From JAKOUY01 sp037045185 (lineage in GTDB: Bacteria > Actinomycetota > Acidimicrobiia > Acidimicrobiales > Ilumatobacteraceae), in the NCBI GenBank assembly GCA_037045185.1, contig JBAOHQ010000004.1:124001-188000 (forward strand): a stretch of 64,000 nt of DNA. Direction: 5' to 3'. Below the pieces are notes generated by a model. It ran no database searches. It was not told the DNA's origin and saw only the letters and a list, made by a program, of their open reading frames with translations. Below, in pieces: positions 41,732-49,651 of this stretch. Position 1 is the first letter of the stretch. The number at the start of each line of letters is the position of its first letter. The position numbers and the translations under genes were made by a program.

Positions 41732-42573
41732 CTTGCGTCCACCAGGCGTTCGGCCAACGCGTCGATCCCCTCCGGGCCCAGCGCCGAGCCGTCGACCAGC
41801 GGGATGATCAGGCGCCCATCGCCCCACGCGTCGCCCAACGCCGAGATCTGCGCGGCGTGCATCGCCCGGCGCTCGTTGGTGAACGCCGCGGCCTGGCTCA
41901 TCGGCGACCCCGTGCCTCCTGCGGACTCGTCCAGCATCGGGCCGCGGTCGACGGCGTTGACCACCATCGGCCCCAGCCGCACGTCGACCCGGTTGCTCAA
42001 CAGGGCAGCCGTCTCCAGCACCTCACTGATCGGCGTGGCCTCGGGCAACGTCACCAGGCACACCTGACTGCGGCGGTGATCGGCCAGCATCTCGGCCACC
42101 TCCTCGGCCTGGGCGCGGATCGGCCCGCCACGGACCGCCGAATACAGGCTCGCCGGCGCCATCAACAGCGTCACGGCGTGCCCGGCGGCGGGGCCGTCCA
42201 CCAGGATCAGATCGAAGTCTCCGGAGCGCTCCAACTGCTTGAGCTTGCCGAGCACGACGATGTCGTCGATCCCCGGGGCAGCGTTGGCCACCACGTCGAT
42301 CACGCCGCTGTTGCGCAGCCGCTTGGCCACACGGTGCAGACCGTGACCGTCGAGGTACTCGGCCAGCGCCGCCTGGGCGCTGATCGAGATCGTCGGCTGG
42401 TCGGGCAGCAGCTCACCGAGCGTCGGCTTGCCGTCCAGATCCACGGCCAGCACACGAAGTCCCTGACGGAATGCGGCGCGCGCCAGAACAGCCGTTACCG
42501 TGGTTTTCCCGACCCCACCCTTCCCGGCTACCACAACCAGCCGGGTGGACGACAAGAACTGCAGCGGATTCAC
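41728..42573 (-). CDS. Get3/ArsA-like ATPase, first of a pair
   Basis: 281 residues from GTG 42573. Walker A 'VVVAGKGGVGKTTVTAVLAR', 'VLAVDLDGKPTLGELLPDQP', 'LILVDGPAAGHAVTLLMAPA' and the A-loop region 'LVTLPEATPISEVLETAALL'. Shorter than its partner. It lies 18 nt from the divergent nfeD-like gene, so both directions are probably driven from a very compact promoter. Together with the next gene it forms a two-ATPase module followed by a CheY-like receiver. Confidence 0.85.
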   Translation of the reverse strand: MNPLQFLSSTRLVVVAGKGGVGKTTVTAVLARAAFRQGLRVLAVDLDGKPTLGELLPDQPTISISAQAALAEYLDGHGLHRVAKRLRNSGVIDVVANAAPGIDDIVVLGKLKQLERSGDFDLILVDGPAAGHAVTLLMAPASLYSAVRGGPIRAQAEEVAEMLADHRRSQVCLVTLPEATPISEVLETAALLSNRVDVRLGPMVVNAVDRGPMLDESAGGTGSPMSQAAAFTNERRAMHAAQISALGDAWGDGRLIIPLVDGSALGPEGIDALAERLVDAR

Positions 42574-42590
42574 GCGCTTCGGAGGCACTC

Positions 42591-44009
42591 GTGCGCAGAC
42601 TAGCCATCGCCCTTCTGTTCGGCTCGATGCTGAGCCTCGCCGGATGGCACCACGCCGGCGCCCAGAGCGGTGACGCAACCCCCACAGCGGGCCCGGCCCC
42701 GGTGGACGTGCTGCAGGTGTCCGGGCTGTTCGACGAGATCGTCGTCGACACCATCGAAGAGACCATCGCCCGCACCGAGACGAACGGCTCACAAGCGCTG
42801 ATCCTCCAGCTCAACACCAAGGGCGCCGTGGTCTCCGACGCACGGATGGCGGAACTGTTCGAGCGCGTCGCCAACGCCAAGGTGGCCGTCGCGGTGTGGG
42901 TGGGACCGTCACGTTCGGCCCGTGCCTACGGCACGCCGGCGCAGCTGTTCGCGGTGGCCGACGCAACGGCGATGGTGCCGGGCAGCCGCCTCGGGCACAC
43001 CGGCCGGATGCTGTCGGTGGGCGGCAAGCCGCTGTCGTTCGGCGCGGCCGCCGACACCCTGGCCAGCGGATCGATGTCGTTCAAGGACGCCAGAACCGCC
43101 GGGATCCTGAAGCTGAACACCACCGACGAGGGCGTGCCCACCGTGCGCAGCATGGTCGGGGCGATGGACGGCCTGACCGCCAAGGGCAAGACGCTGGCGA
43201 CGCTGACGCAGGAGGTGGGCAAGGACGGCGCCGCGCAATCGAACAGCACGCTGGTCCGCTTCCTGCAGATGGGTCAGATCGACGAGTTGATGCACACGGT
43301 GGCCAGCCCGGCGATGGCCTACCTGCTGTTCGTCATCGGGCTGTGCCTCTTGGTCTTCGAGTTCTTCACCGCCGGGGTGGGCATCGCCGGCGTGATCGGC
43401 GCCGTGTGCACCGTGCTGGGCTGCTACGGCCTGGCAGCACTGCCCGTGCGCGGCTGGGCGCTGGGGCTGCTCATCGCCGCCATCCTGGCCTTCGCCGTCG
43501 ACACCCAGGTGGGCATCCCCCGGTTCTGGACGGCGATGGGTCTGATCATGTTCGTGCCGGCCAGTTGGTTCCTGTTCCGCTCGCTGCCGGGCACCAGCCT
43601 GCGCCTGCCGTGGCTCACCCTGATCGTGGGCGTGGTCGGCGTGATGTTCACCTTCATCGTCGGCATGCCGTCGATGGTCCGCACCCGGTTCGCCACGCCC
43701 ACCATCGGCCGCGAGTGGATGATCGGTCATCTGGGCACCGCGGTGGTGGCCATCGACCCCAACGGCGTGGCCGAGGTCAGCGGGGCGACGTGGCGGGCGC
43801 GCACCAACCGGGCCACCCCCATCCCGGCCGGCGCCACGCTGCGGGTAGTCGGCATCGACGGCGTCACGCTGGACGTGGAACCCCAGGAGGGCGCCGCCCG
43901 GGACTACCGCGAGCGCCGCCGCCAAGCACGCCACCCCCGACTCGGACAGCGCGGACCTGGCCGCCGCCGACCCGGCCGCCGCCAGCGAGGCGCCCGGCGC
44001 CTCAGGTGA
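42591..44009 (+). CDS. NfeD-family membrane protein with ClpP-like domain
   Basis: 472 residues from GTG 42591 behind GGAGG. Signal peptide, a ClpP/crotonase-like domain (~residues 35-215, 'ALILQLNTKGAVVSDARMAE'), four membrane segments at ~240-360, then an NfeD OB-fold (~375-440, 'GHLGTAVVAIDPNGVAEVSG'). The catalytic Ser region reads 'GPSRSARAYGTPAQLF' rather than SAG-A, so protease activity is doubtful. After 'EGAARDYRER' the last 30 residues are Arg-rich. One extra base near 43915 would instead give an acidic Ala-rich tail ending at 44043, which looks more natural, so a frame error is possible. Confidence 0.8.
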   Translation: MRRLAIALLFGSMLSLAGWHHAGAQSGDATPTAGPAPVDVLQVSGLFDEIVVDTIEETIARTETNGSQALILQLNTKGAVVSDARMAELFERVANAKVAVAVWVGPSRSARAYGTPAQLFAVADATAMVPGSRLGHTGRMLSVGGKPLSFGAAADTLASGSMSFKDARTAGILKLNTTDEGVPTVRSMVGAMDGLTAKGKTLATLTQEVGKDGAAQSNSTLVRFLQMGQIDELMHTVASPAMAYLLFVIGLCLLVFEFFTAGVGIAGVIGAVCTVLGCYGLAALPVRGWALGLLIAAILAFAVDTQVGIPRFWTAMGLIMFVPASWFLFRSLPGTSLRLPWLTLIVGVVGVMFTFIVGMPSMVRTRFATPTIGREWMIGHLGTAVVAIDPNGVAEVSGATWRARTNRATPIPAGATLRVVGIDGVTLDVEPQEGAARDYRERRRQARHPRLGQRGPGRRRPGRRQRGARRLR

Positions 44010-45726
44010 GGTCGGGGCGCAGCCGGGGTCCGCCGATTCGTAAGTCGCCGCGCCGGCGGGTGATCCCTCTGGCGTCCAGCTCGTTCACCAGCGGCAGGGC
44101 GTACTTGCGTGACATCGACAACGCATCACGCAGCTCGGCCACCGTGAACCCGTCCGGGCGGGACGCGAGCAACGCTGCGGCGGCACGCTCGGCGAGGTCC
44201 AGCGCCACCGGGTGGAAGTAGATCCCCTCGCGCTCGAACAGCAGCGTGCGCCGCACCAGCTCACGCAGCGTCGCCCGGTCCACGCCGGCGGGCGCCGGCG
44301 GGGTGACGCCACCGGCGCGGAGCACCGCCAGCACCGGGTGATCGGCCAGCGGGTCACGGACCTCGGCCGGGCGCACCCGACCCCCCACCACCGTGACACC
44401 GCCCAGGCCGCCCAGCACGGCACGCTGGCGATCGTCCAGCGAACCCACGTCCAGGCCGAGGTCACCGGCGGCTGCGATGCGTTCCCGAAGACCGGCCTCG
44501 GTGGCGGCCAACGCCGCGGACGACACCACCCACGGGCCCACCGTCGAGTCCACCCGCCTCCCCGTCCACGCCTCCAGGTCGTCGGCACGTACCCAGCCGC
44601 GCTCGGCCACCACACGCTCCACCGTGCCGTCCGGGCAGGCCTTGGAGGCCGGGCGAACCGGCGCCACATCCAGCACCTCGCCACCGCCCACCGTCTCGTT
44701 GCGGCCCGACTCGCGCAGCACGTAGCGGTCACCGGCGACCAGCGGCAATGAGGTGGCCAGATGGATGCGGACCAACCCGCGCCCGCCGGGAGCGATCGAC
44801 GCCGCGCCCAACACGCGGACCCGCACCGGGAACTCACCGCTGCCCACGTAGGCCGCATAGGCGCCGCGGCGGGACACCACATGATCGAGCGACCCGAGCA
44901 CGTCCAGCGTGGCGTCGAAGCGCTGCGTGGGTCGCCACTGTCGGGCGACCACCAGCGCGTCGCCGCGGTCCACGTGGTCATGGTCAACGCCGCCAAGGTT
45001 CACCGCCAGCCGATGCCCCGGCGTCACGGTTCGCCGGCCGACGCCGTGGCACTGCAACCCGCGCACCCGCGCCGTTCGCCCGCCGGGCAGCACGTCCACG
45101 GTGTCGTCGATGGTGAGCGAGCCGCCCGTCAGAGTGCCGGTCACCACCGTGCCGCTGCCCCTGGCGGCGAACACCCGGTCCACCCATAGCCGCGGCCGGC
45201 CGCCGTCTGGTGGCTGCGGAGTGGCGGCCAGCAGAGCCTCCAGTGCGGCGCGCAGATCGTCGAGCCCGACGCCCGTGACGCTGCTGACCGGCACGAGCGG
45301 GGCGTCGGCCAGGAACGTGCCGGCCACCCGGTCGGTCACGTCCATGGCCTGCAGGTCGCGCCACTCGTCATCCACCAGGTCGGCCTTGGTGAGCGCGATC
45401 ACGCCGCGGCGCACGCCCAGCAGGGCCAGGATCCGCAGGTGCTCCTCGCTCTGGGGCTTCCACCCCTCGGTGGCGGCCACCACGAACAGGCAGGCGTCGA
45501 CCGCGCCCACTCCGGCGAGCATGTTGCGCAGGAAGCGCACGTGGCCGGGGACGTCCACCAGGCTCAGTTCGGCGCCAGAAGGCAGCACGGTGTGGGCGAA
45601 GCCGAGGTCGATGGTCAGGCCGCGGCGCTTCTCCTCCTCGAAGCGGTCGGGATCAGTTCCGGTGAGCGCCAGCACCAGTGAGGACTTGCCGTGGTCCACG
45701 TGGCCGGCCGTGCTGACGACCGTCAT
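44002..45726 (-). CDS. selB: Selenocysteine-specific elongation factor
   Basis: 574 residues. EF-Tu-like GTPase with G1 'GHVDHGKSSLVLALTG', G3 'DVPGHVRFLRNM' and G4 'LTKADLVDDEW'. Then beta-barrel domains ('GTVVTGTLTGGSLTIDDTVD') and a C-terminal set of winged helices ('SMSRKYALPLVNELDARGIT') that bind the SECIS element. Delivers Sec-tRNA to in-frame UGA codons. The ATG overlaps the selA stop by 4 nt. Slightly shorter than the E. coli protein. No selenoprotein gene is evident in the window. Confidence 0.95.
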   Translation of the reverse strand: MTVVSTAGHVDHGKSSLVLALTGTDPDRFEEEKRRGLTIDLGFAHTVLPSGAELSLVDVPGHVRFLRNMLAGVGAVDACLFVVAATEGWKPQSEEHLRILALLGVRRGVIALTKADLVDDEWRDLQAMDVTDRVAGTFLADAPLVPVSSVTGVGLDDLRAALEALLAATPQPPDGGRPRLWVDRVFAARGSGTVVTGTLTGGSLTIDDTVDVLPGGRTARVRGLQCHGVGRRTVTPGHRLAVNLGGVDHDHVDRGDALVVARQWRPTQRFDATLDVLGSLDHVVSRRGAYAAYVGSGEFPVRVRVLGAASIAPGGRGLVRIHLATSLPLVAGDRYVLRESGRNETVGGGEVLDVAPVRPASKACPDGTVERVVAERGWVRADDLEAWTGRRVDSTVGPWVVSSAALAATEAGLRERIAAAGDLGLDVGSLDDRQRAVLGGLGGVTVVGGRVRPAEVRDPLADHPVLAVLRAGGVTPPAPAGVDRATLRELVRRTLLFEREGIYFHPVALDLAERAAAALLASRPDGFTVAELRDALSMSRKYALPLVNELDARGITRRRGDLRIGGPRLRPDLT

Positions 45727-47012
45727 CGGCCACCCGTGACGTGCTGGACGGCCGCGGTGAGGGCCTCGTCGTCGGCCGGATCCACGCTGCGCAGGTCCAA
45801 CAGGGTTCGCCCGTCACGGACACGACCGATGACCGGCGTGGCCCCCTCACGCAGCGCTGCCAGGAGGTCACCGTCGAAGGCAACCGCCGCCGACGGGACC
45901 ACGGCGCCGGGCGCCGAGCCCGCACCGGGCACCGCCTCGGACTCGACGACGGCGCCCCCGGTCCGCTCGCCGAGGCGCTCGGCGCGGGCGCGGACCTCGG
46001 ACAGGGGCGCGGCCGCCATCCGCCAGAACGGCACCTCGCCGACCACGGTGCGGCCGAGGTAGGCCAGGGCCACGTCCTGCAACGCCGCCAGCACATGCAC
46101 CCCTGGGCGCAGGGCGCGCGCCAGCGGGTGGGCCGCGCAGCGCTGCACGAACTCGGCGCGCCCGGCGATGATGCCGGCCTGTGGGCCGCCGAACAGCTTG
46201 TCCCCGCTGAAGGTCACCAGCGCCGCGCCCTCGTCGATCGACTGGCGCACCGCCGGTTCCCCGGCCAACCAGGCCGGCGGCGGGCCGGACAGCCACGGGC
46301 AGTTGGCATCGATGAGCCCGCTGCCGAGGTCGGCGATCACCGGGACCGGCAGCGTGGACAGATCGGCGACGGTCGTGGACTCGACGAAGCCGTCGACCCG
46401 GTAGTTGCTGGGGTGCACCTTCAGCACGACGGCCACGTCGGCGCCGGCGCGGCTGATGGCCCGGCGGTAGTCGGCGAGGCGGGTCCGGTTGGTGGTGCCC
46501 ACGTCCACGAGCGTCGCCCCGGACTGCTCGATCACCTCGGGCACGCGGAACGCGCCACCGATCTCCACGCTCTCACCTCGGCTGACGAGCACCTCACGCC
46601 GGGCAGCCAGCGCGGCCACGGCCAGCAGCACGGCGGCGGCGTTGTTGTTCACCACCATCGCCGCCTCGGCCGCGCACAACGAGGCCAGCAGGCTGCCCAC
46701 ACCGCGCTGCCGAGAGCCGCGCTGGCCGGTCACCAGATCCAGTTCCACGTTGGTGGGGCGAGCCGCGTGATGGACGGGGAGCGGGGCGCGGCCGAGGTTG
46801 GTGTGCAACAGCACGCCGGTGGCGTTGATCACCGGCCCGAGCAGCTGGCGGCGCCAGGCAACCGCGTCGGCCACGACGCCGGCCTCGGCGGTGGCGCCCC
46901 CGGCGATCGCCCGCCGGGCGAGGTCCACGCTGACCGCGTGGGGCAGCCCGGTGGCCGCCGACACCGCCCGCGCCAGGCGGTCGACACTGGGGGGCCGGGC
47001 GGACGTGGACAT
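45723..47012 (-). CDS. selA: L-seryl-tRNA(Sec) selenium transferase
   Basis: 429 residues from ATG 47012. PLP-dependent enzyme converting Ser-tRNA(Sec) to Sec-tRNA(Sec) with selenophosphate. Motifs: 'NATGVLLHTNLGRAPLP', 'VNNNAAAVLLAVAALA', 'SRGESVEIGGAFRVPEV', 'GTTNRTRLADYRRAI', 'IADLGSGLI' and 'TFSGDKLFGGPQAGII', whose Lys holds PLP. It forms an operon with selB. A TACGCT box lies 8 nt upstream and overlaps the divergent dut promoter. Confidence 0.95.
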   Translation of the reverse strand: MSTSARPPSVDRLARAVSAATGLPHAVSVDLARRAIAGGATAEAGVVADAVAWRRQLLGPVINATGVLLHTNLGRAPLPVHHAARPTNVELDLVTGQRGSRQRGVGSLLASLCAAEAAMVVNNNAAAVLLAVAALAARREVLVSRGESVEIGGAFRVPEVIEQSGATLVDVGTTNRTRLADYRRAISRAGADVAVVLKVHPSNYRVDGFVESTTVADLSTLPVPVIADLGSGLIDANCPWLSGPPPAWLAGEPAVRQSIDEGAALVTFSGDKLFGGPQAGIIAGRAEFVQRCAAHPLARALRPGVHVLAALQDVALAYLGRTVVGEVPFWRMAAAPLSEVRARAERLGERTGGAVVESEAVPGAGSAPGAVVPSAAVAFDGDLLAALREGATPVIGRVRDGRTLLDLRSVDPADDEALTAAVQHVTGGR

Positions 47013-47020
47013 GGGACCCG

Positions 47021-47026
47021 AGCGTA
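47021..47026 (-). promoter_or_regulatory. -10 box TACGCT for selAB, overlapping the dut box
   Basis: TACGCT on the minus strand, 8 nt before ATG 47012. It shares two bases with the plus-strand TAGAGT. Confidence 0.45.
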
Positions 47027-47030
47027 GAGT
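47025..47030 (+). promoter_or_regulatory. -10 box TAGAGT for dut
   Basis: TAGAGT, 6 nt, then ATG 47037. Only 24 nt separate the two divergent start codons, so both transcripts must be leaderless or nearly so. Confidence 0.5.
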
Positions 47031-47036
47031 GCAGCC

Positions 47037-47510
47037 ATGCCCGACCCGACCCCGGCCGAGCCACGCCCCGACACCCTGGCCATCGACGTCGTCCATCTCG
47101 ACACCGACCTGGCCCTTCCCGACTACGCCCACCCGGGCGATGCCGGGCTGGACCTGCGCGCCCGGATCGACGTCACCGTCGCCCCGGCCGGCGGGCGGGA
47201 GCTGGTGCCCACCGGCATCGCCATCGCCATCCCGCCGGGCCACGCCGGCTTCGTCCTGCCGCGCAGCGGCAACGCCCTGCACCACGGGGTCACCGTGGCG
47301 AACGGGCCGGGGTTGATCGACGCCGCCTACCGCGGCGAGGTCAAGGTCATCCTGCTGAACACCGACCCGCACCGGCCCTTCGAGGTCCGCCGCGGCGACC
47401 GCATCGCCCAGCTCGTCGTCCAGCGCGTCGAGCAGGTCCGCTGGAGGGTCGTCGCGGCCCACGACGGCGACGATCGCGGCGGCGGCTTCGGCCACACCGG
47501 CCGGGCCTGA
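47037..47510 (+). CDS. dut: dUTP diphosphatase
   Basis: 157 residues, trimeric dUTPase family. The five motifs are visible: 'HPGDAGLDLRA' (1), 'LPRSGNALHHGV' (2), 'GPGLIDAAYRGEVKVILLN' (3), 'RRGDRIAQLVVQRV' (4) and the Gly-rich C-terminal 'DRGGGFGHTG' (5). Motif 2 has Asn-Ala in place of the usual Leu-Ala after PRSG, seen in other actinobacteria. Hydrolyses dUTP to dUMP and PPi, limiting uracil in DNA. Confidence 0.95.
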   Translation: MPDPTPAEPRPDTLAIDVVHLDTDLALPDYAHPGDAGLDLRARIDVTVAPAGGRELVPTGIAIAIPPGHAGFVLPRSGNALHHGVTVANGPGLIDAAYRGEVKVILLNTDPHRPFEVRRGDRIAQLVVQRVEQVRWRVVAAHDGDDRGGGFGHTGRA

Positions 47511-47520
47511 CCCTGGCGGG

Positions 47521-48141
47521 TCAGCGCCAGGCGAAAACGGGCTGTTCGAGGTGGTCGACGCGCAGCCCGACGTGACCGTCGAGGCAGACGCAGCGGAACT
47601 GCAGCAACACCGCCGCGGTGGGCGCGTGGAGCGTGGCGACGTCGGTGGGGAGCTGGACCACCGGGCGGTCGCTCTCGGGGATGGCCACGAACACCGGCGA
47701 GTCGTCGCGAGTGAGCTGTTCGAGGCCGATGGCGAACAGCACCTCCACCTCGTGCGGGCTGGGTGAGGGCACCGGAGCGTCGCCGCCCCACACGACCACC
47801 GGGGTGATCACGTAGCCGCTACGTGTCGGGTAGTCGTCGAGCATCCCGAGCACCTGATCCTCGGCCAGGCGCACGCCGAGTTCCTCGTCCAGCTCACGCA
47901 GTGCCGCATGCACCGCCGTCTCCCCGGGGTCAAGCCGCCCGCCCGGCAGGGCGAACTGACCGGCGTGCTCACTGAGCCGGGACGGGCGCAGGCACAACCA
48001 GAACGCGGCCCCGTGCTCGCCGGGAACCACGGTGAGGGCTACCGCGGCACGGCGACGTCCACCGGCGTCGATGGTCAGGCGCGGATGCCGCACCAGGTTG
48101 CCGGCCAGCCGAGCGCGCAGGGCGTCGTCGAAGGGGATCAC
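47521..48141 (-). CDS. NUDIX hydrolase, CoA-pyrophosphatase-like
   Basis: 206 residues from GTG 48141. Nudix box 'GRLDPGETAVHAALRELDEE' near residue 75, preceded by 'LCLRPSRLSEHAGQFALPGG', the UPF0035/NudL signature for CoA or acyl-CoA pyrophosphatases. The last gene of an operon epimerase-acyltransferase-hydrolase-NUDIX with 1-4-nt overlaps. That setting suggests acyl-CoA or lipid turnover. Confidence 0.85.
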   Translation of the reverse strand: MIPFDDALRARLAGNLVRHPRLTIDAGGRRRAAVALTVVPGEHGAAFWLCLRPSRLSEHAGQFALPGGRLDPGETAVHAALRELDEELGVRLAEDQVLGMLDDYPTRSGYVITPVVVWGGDAPVPSPSPHEVEVLFAIGLEQLTRDDSPVFVAIPESDRPVVQLPTDVATLHAPTAAVLLQFRCVCLDGHVGLRVDHLEQPVFAWR

Positions 48142-48986
48142 CCGACGAGGGCGACGGGTGAGCCGACGGCGTCGGCACGCTCGTGGGACACCCGTTCGAG
48201 GAACTCCTTGAGCACTCGGTTGAAGGTGGAGGCGTGCTCGATCATGAACCCGTGCGCCGCCCCGGAGATGACCACCAGCTCCGATCCGGGGATCAGCTCG
48301 TTCATCTCCTCGCTGTCGGCGCGCGGGGTGAGGATGTCCTGGTTGCCCACCATGATCAGGGTCGGGACCTTGACGTCGCGGAGGTTGTCGGCCTGCCCGT
48401 CGTTCACCGAGATGATCGCTTTGACCTGGGCGGCGAAGGCGTGCGGCACGCGACCCATGGCCAGCGGCCCCAGCCAGCCGACGGCCGGCCAGAGCCGGCG
48501 GAACGAGCGTGGCCCGATCACCCAGCGCCCGGCGTGATGGGCCATCACGCCCATCCCCTTGGACATCGCCAGGTCGGCCCATGACTGCAGCAGCTCCTCA
48601 CGCCACGGCACGTTGCGGCAGGCCGAGCAGGCCAGCACCATCGAGCGCACACGCTCCGGATGACGCAGGTACACCAGTTGGGTGATGGCCCCGCCCATCG
48701 ACGCCCCCACCACATGGGCCCGGTCCACGTCGCAGGCGTCCAGCACGGCGACCGCGTCGTCGGCCATCTGCTCCAGGGTGTACGGCCCGAACGGCTTGTC
48801 CGAACGGCCGGCGCCGCGGTTGTCGAAGGCGATGACCCGGTAGCGCAGCATCAGCGCCGGGCGCTGGGCGATCCAGCCGTTCTTGTCGGCCCCGAGGCCC
48901 TGGATCAACAGCACCACCGGCGCGCCATGGCGACCGATGTCCTGGTAGTGCAGGCGGATCCCGTCGGAGGCCACTGCGTAGGGCAT
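48138..48986 (-). CDS. Alpha/beta hydrolase
   Basis: 282 residues. Oxyanion-hole region 'VLLIQGLGADKNGW', 'FDNRGAGRSDKP', nucleophile elbow 'VVGASMGGAI' (Ser ~97), Asp in 'VGNQDILTPRADSEE' and His in 'ISGAAHGFMIEH' complete the triad. No signal peptide. The cap domain contains 'MGVMAHHAGRWVIG'. Overlaps the acyltransferase stop by 1 nt and the NUDIX start by 4 nt. Substrate unknown, an ester or lipid being likely from context. Confidence 0.88.
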   Translation of the reverse strand: MPYAVASDGIRLHYQDIGRHGAPVVLLIQGLGADKNGWIAQRPALMLRYRVIAFDNRGAGRSDKPFGPYTLEQMADDAVAVLDACDVDRAHVVGASMGGAITQLVYLRHPERVRSMVLACSACRNVPWREELLQSWADLAMSKGMGVMAHHAGRWVIGPRSFRRLWPAVGWLGPLAMGRVPHAFAAQVKAIISVNDGQADNLRDVKVPTLIMVGNQDILTPRADSEEMNELIPGSELVVISGAAHGFMIEHASTFNRVLKEFLERVSHERADAVGSPVALVG

Positions 48987-49651
48987 CAGAATCCTCCGAA
49001 GCCGTCGAGCAACCGCTGCAGGTGCGATTGGGTGGAGTCGGCCAGCTCCACCTCGGCGAGGGGGCCCTTGCGCTTCGTGGAGTGGCGGATCGGCGCGCCG
49101 ATCTCCACCCGGGCGTCACGGCGGACACGGTGGGTCAGGGTGGCCACCGGCAGGATCGTGGTGTGCTCCAGCACCGCCGGCTGGATCAGCCGGTGATCCA
49201 CCGTGCCGGCCTGCCGGCTGGCCTGTTCGGTGGTGCTGACGATGACGAGATCACCATGGGCCAGGGCGCAGCGCACCTCGTCGGGCCGGGCCAGGATGCC
49301 GCCGAGGCGGCGCAGCAGCGGCCCTGCCGGAGCGATGTCCGGACGCCCGGCGAAGCGCACCGGTCGCTTGGTCACCCGGGACAACGCCAGCGCGGCCATC
49401 AGCGGGGAGAACGAACCCTGGCGGTCGTTGACGACGAGCAGCGCGCCGTGGCGCGACGGCAGGTGGTGCACGCCGCCCACCATCACCCGCCAGCGCAGCC
49501 GGGCGAACGGGCCGACGACGTCGATGAACCGCTGGTCGCGGCCCCAGTCGTCGACCATGAACGGCGCCAGTAGCGGGCGCACCGGCCGGGTGATGGCCGA
49601 GGCCGCTGCCTCGGCCGCTCGCTGCGGGAGGCGGATGACCTGGGCGACCAC
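48986..49651 (-). CDS. PlsC-like acyltransferase, degenerate
   Basis: 221 residues. The fold resembles 1-acyl-glycerol-3-phosphate acyltransferases: 'VGGVHHLPSRHGALLVVNDR' where an NHxxxxD motif is normal, then 'RPVRFAGRPDIAPAGPLLRR' and 'LAHGDLVIVSTTEQ' (normally FPEGTRS). The catalytic His-Asp box appears as 'NDRQGSF', so the enzyme may be inactive or divergent. GTG/ATG overlap with the epimerase stop indicates tight coupling. Confidence 0.7.
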   Translation of the reverse strand: MVAQVIRLPQRAAEAAASAITRPVRPLLAPFMVDDWGRDQRFIDVVGPFARLRWRVMVGGVHHLPSRHGALLVVNDRQGSFSPLMAALALSRVTKRPVRFAGRPDIAPAGPLLRRLGGILARPDEVRCALAHGDLVIVSTTEQASRQAGTVDHRLIQPAVLEHTTILPVATLTHRVRRDARVEIGAPIRHSTKRKGPLAEVELADSTQSHLQRLLDGFGGF

